Shown here piece by piece: positions 63,705 to 64,000 of a DNA stretch of 64,000 nt. The DNA is from Bacteroidales bacterium. GTDB lineage: Bacteria; Bacteroidota; Bacteroidia; Bacteroidales; WCHB1-69. The stretch covers positions 1-64,000 of the forward strand of contig JAKSMB010000004.1 of assembly GCA_024400875.1 (NCBI GenBank), given 5' to 3'. The stretch's first letter is position 1. Each line of letters opens with the position of its first letter. Position numbers and translations under genes: made by a program. The notes beneath the pieces are model-generated. The model did no database searches. It had not been told where the DNA came from and worked only from the letters and a program-made list of their open reading frames with translations.

Positions 63705-64000
63705 ATGAAATCTATTGACGAAATTAGAAGCGACATCGAAAGTTTCAAGATTGAGAATGCAGAAATGCTTGAGCAGTTCCGTCTCAAATTCTTATCCAAG
63801 AAGAGTGACATCCAAGCACTATTTGGAGAAATCAAGAACATAGCTCCTGAAGAGAGAAAATCTTTCGGTCAGGTTATCAACGAACTGAAAGACAAAGCTC
63901 AACAACGATTTGAAGAGCACAAAGAACGTTTGGAAAACGCCATTAGCGCACAAAGTCAGATTGCAGACGTAACCCGTCCAGACCACAATTTCGGCATTGG
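63705..64000 (+). CDS. pheS: Phenylalanyl-tRNA synthetase alpha subunit (3' truncated by window)
   Basis: The first 98 residues of PheS: the long N-terminal coiled-coil (IRSDIESFKIENAEMLEQFR ... LKFLSKKSDIQALFGEIKNI) that contacts tRNA, and then the start of the catalytic region at the conserved DVTRPDHNFGIG. The catalytic domain lies beyond the window edge. The enzyme charges tRNA-Phe as an alpha2beta2 tetramer; pheT is not seen. It is preceded by a long leader. Confidence 0.93.
   Translation, partial: MKSIDEIRSDIESFKIENAEMLEQFRLKFLSKKSDIQALFGEIKNIAPEERKSFGQVINELKDKAQQRFEEHKERLENAISAQSQIADVTRPDHNFGI

Overview
The window is a chromosomal segment of a member of Bacteroidota, most probably an anaerobic, fermentative Bacteroidales. 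Support comes from the many Bacteroidota-type promoters (-7 element TAnnTTTG, usually followed by C), type IX secretion sorting domains, a DUF3098 gene between ftsX and uppP, a GH109 glycosidase, a FISUMP-domain protein, and a complete succinate/4-hydroxybutyrate fermentation operon of the kind known from Porphyromonas. Genus and species cannot be fixed from the sequence. No rRNA, tRNA, prophage or CRISPR array is visible.

Layout. 1-3.3 kb is an accessory polymorphic-toxin region: the 3' end of an RHS gene with a JAB-like tip, a partner gene, then an orphan RHS tip with a caspase-like (clan CD) motif and its own partner, and a third, aborted copy of the cassette promoter and start. 3.3-9 kb carries thpR, a DPP-IV-like S9 peptidase, an orphan vsr, a mutT-like gene and a GH109-type enzyme. 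8.8-14.8 kb (minus strand) is a cell-wall run: ddl, two tandem GH73/LysM proteins (one lacking the catalytic Glu), an M23 peptidase and a solute-binding lipoprotein. 14.9-22.4 kb has an MsbA-like exporter divergent from ftsX-DUF3098-uppP-truB, then rpmE2 and lon. 22.5-25.5 kb has a PurF-like protein without its catalytic Cys, divergent from a lipoprotein/radical-SAM pair of unknown function. 26-31.5 kb is the 4-hydroxybutyrate operon (abfD, nifU-like, abfT, 4-hydroxybutyrate dehydrogenase, sucD) behind a long leader. 31.6-42.5 kb has an ABC exporter, a PASTA protein, a T9SS cargo protein, a DEDDh exonuclease, a GT4, a YfhO-like membrane protein and a FISUMP protein.

42.5-47.5 kb (minus strand) is a glycan cassette: a divergent KdsB-like cytidylyltransferase, an aldolase fusion protein and a HAD phosphatase, followed by two transferase-like genes. 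Together these look like a non-canonical route to a CMP-activated ulosonic acid. 47.6-52.2 kb holds an FG-GAP/T9SS protein, a secreted endonuclease/phosphatase and a REP-associated Y1 transposase between identical 151-bp direct repeats rich in small palindromes; related palindromes occur in dispersed intergenic repeats elsewhere in the window. 52.2-64 kb has a GH2 beta-galactosidase, an LTA-synthase-like sulfatase, a lipoprotein, an M6 metallopeptidase, a free Met-(R)-sulfoxide reductase, an acyl-ACP thioesterase, a DMT transporter, a cyclophilin lipoprotein, and the start of pheS behind a leader with alternative pairings.

The strongest candidates for something undescribed are the CMP-ulosonate-like cassette, the radical-SAM/lipoprotein pair, the transposase with its palindrome-bearing repeats, and the two RHS tips.
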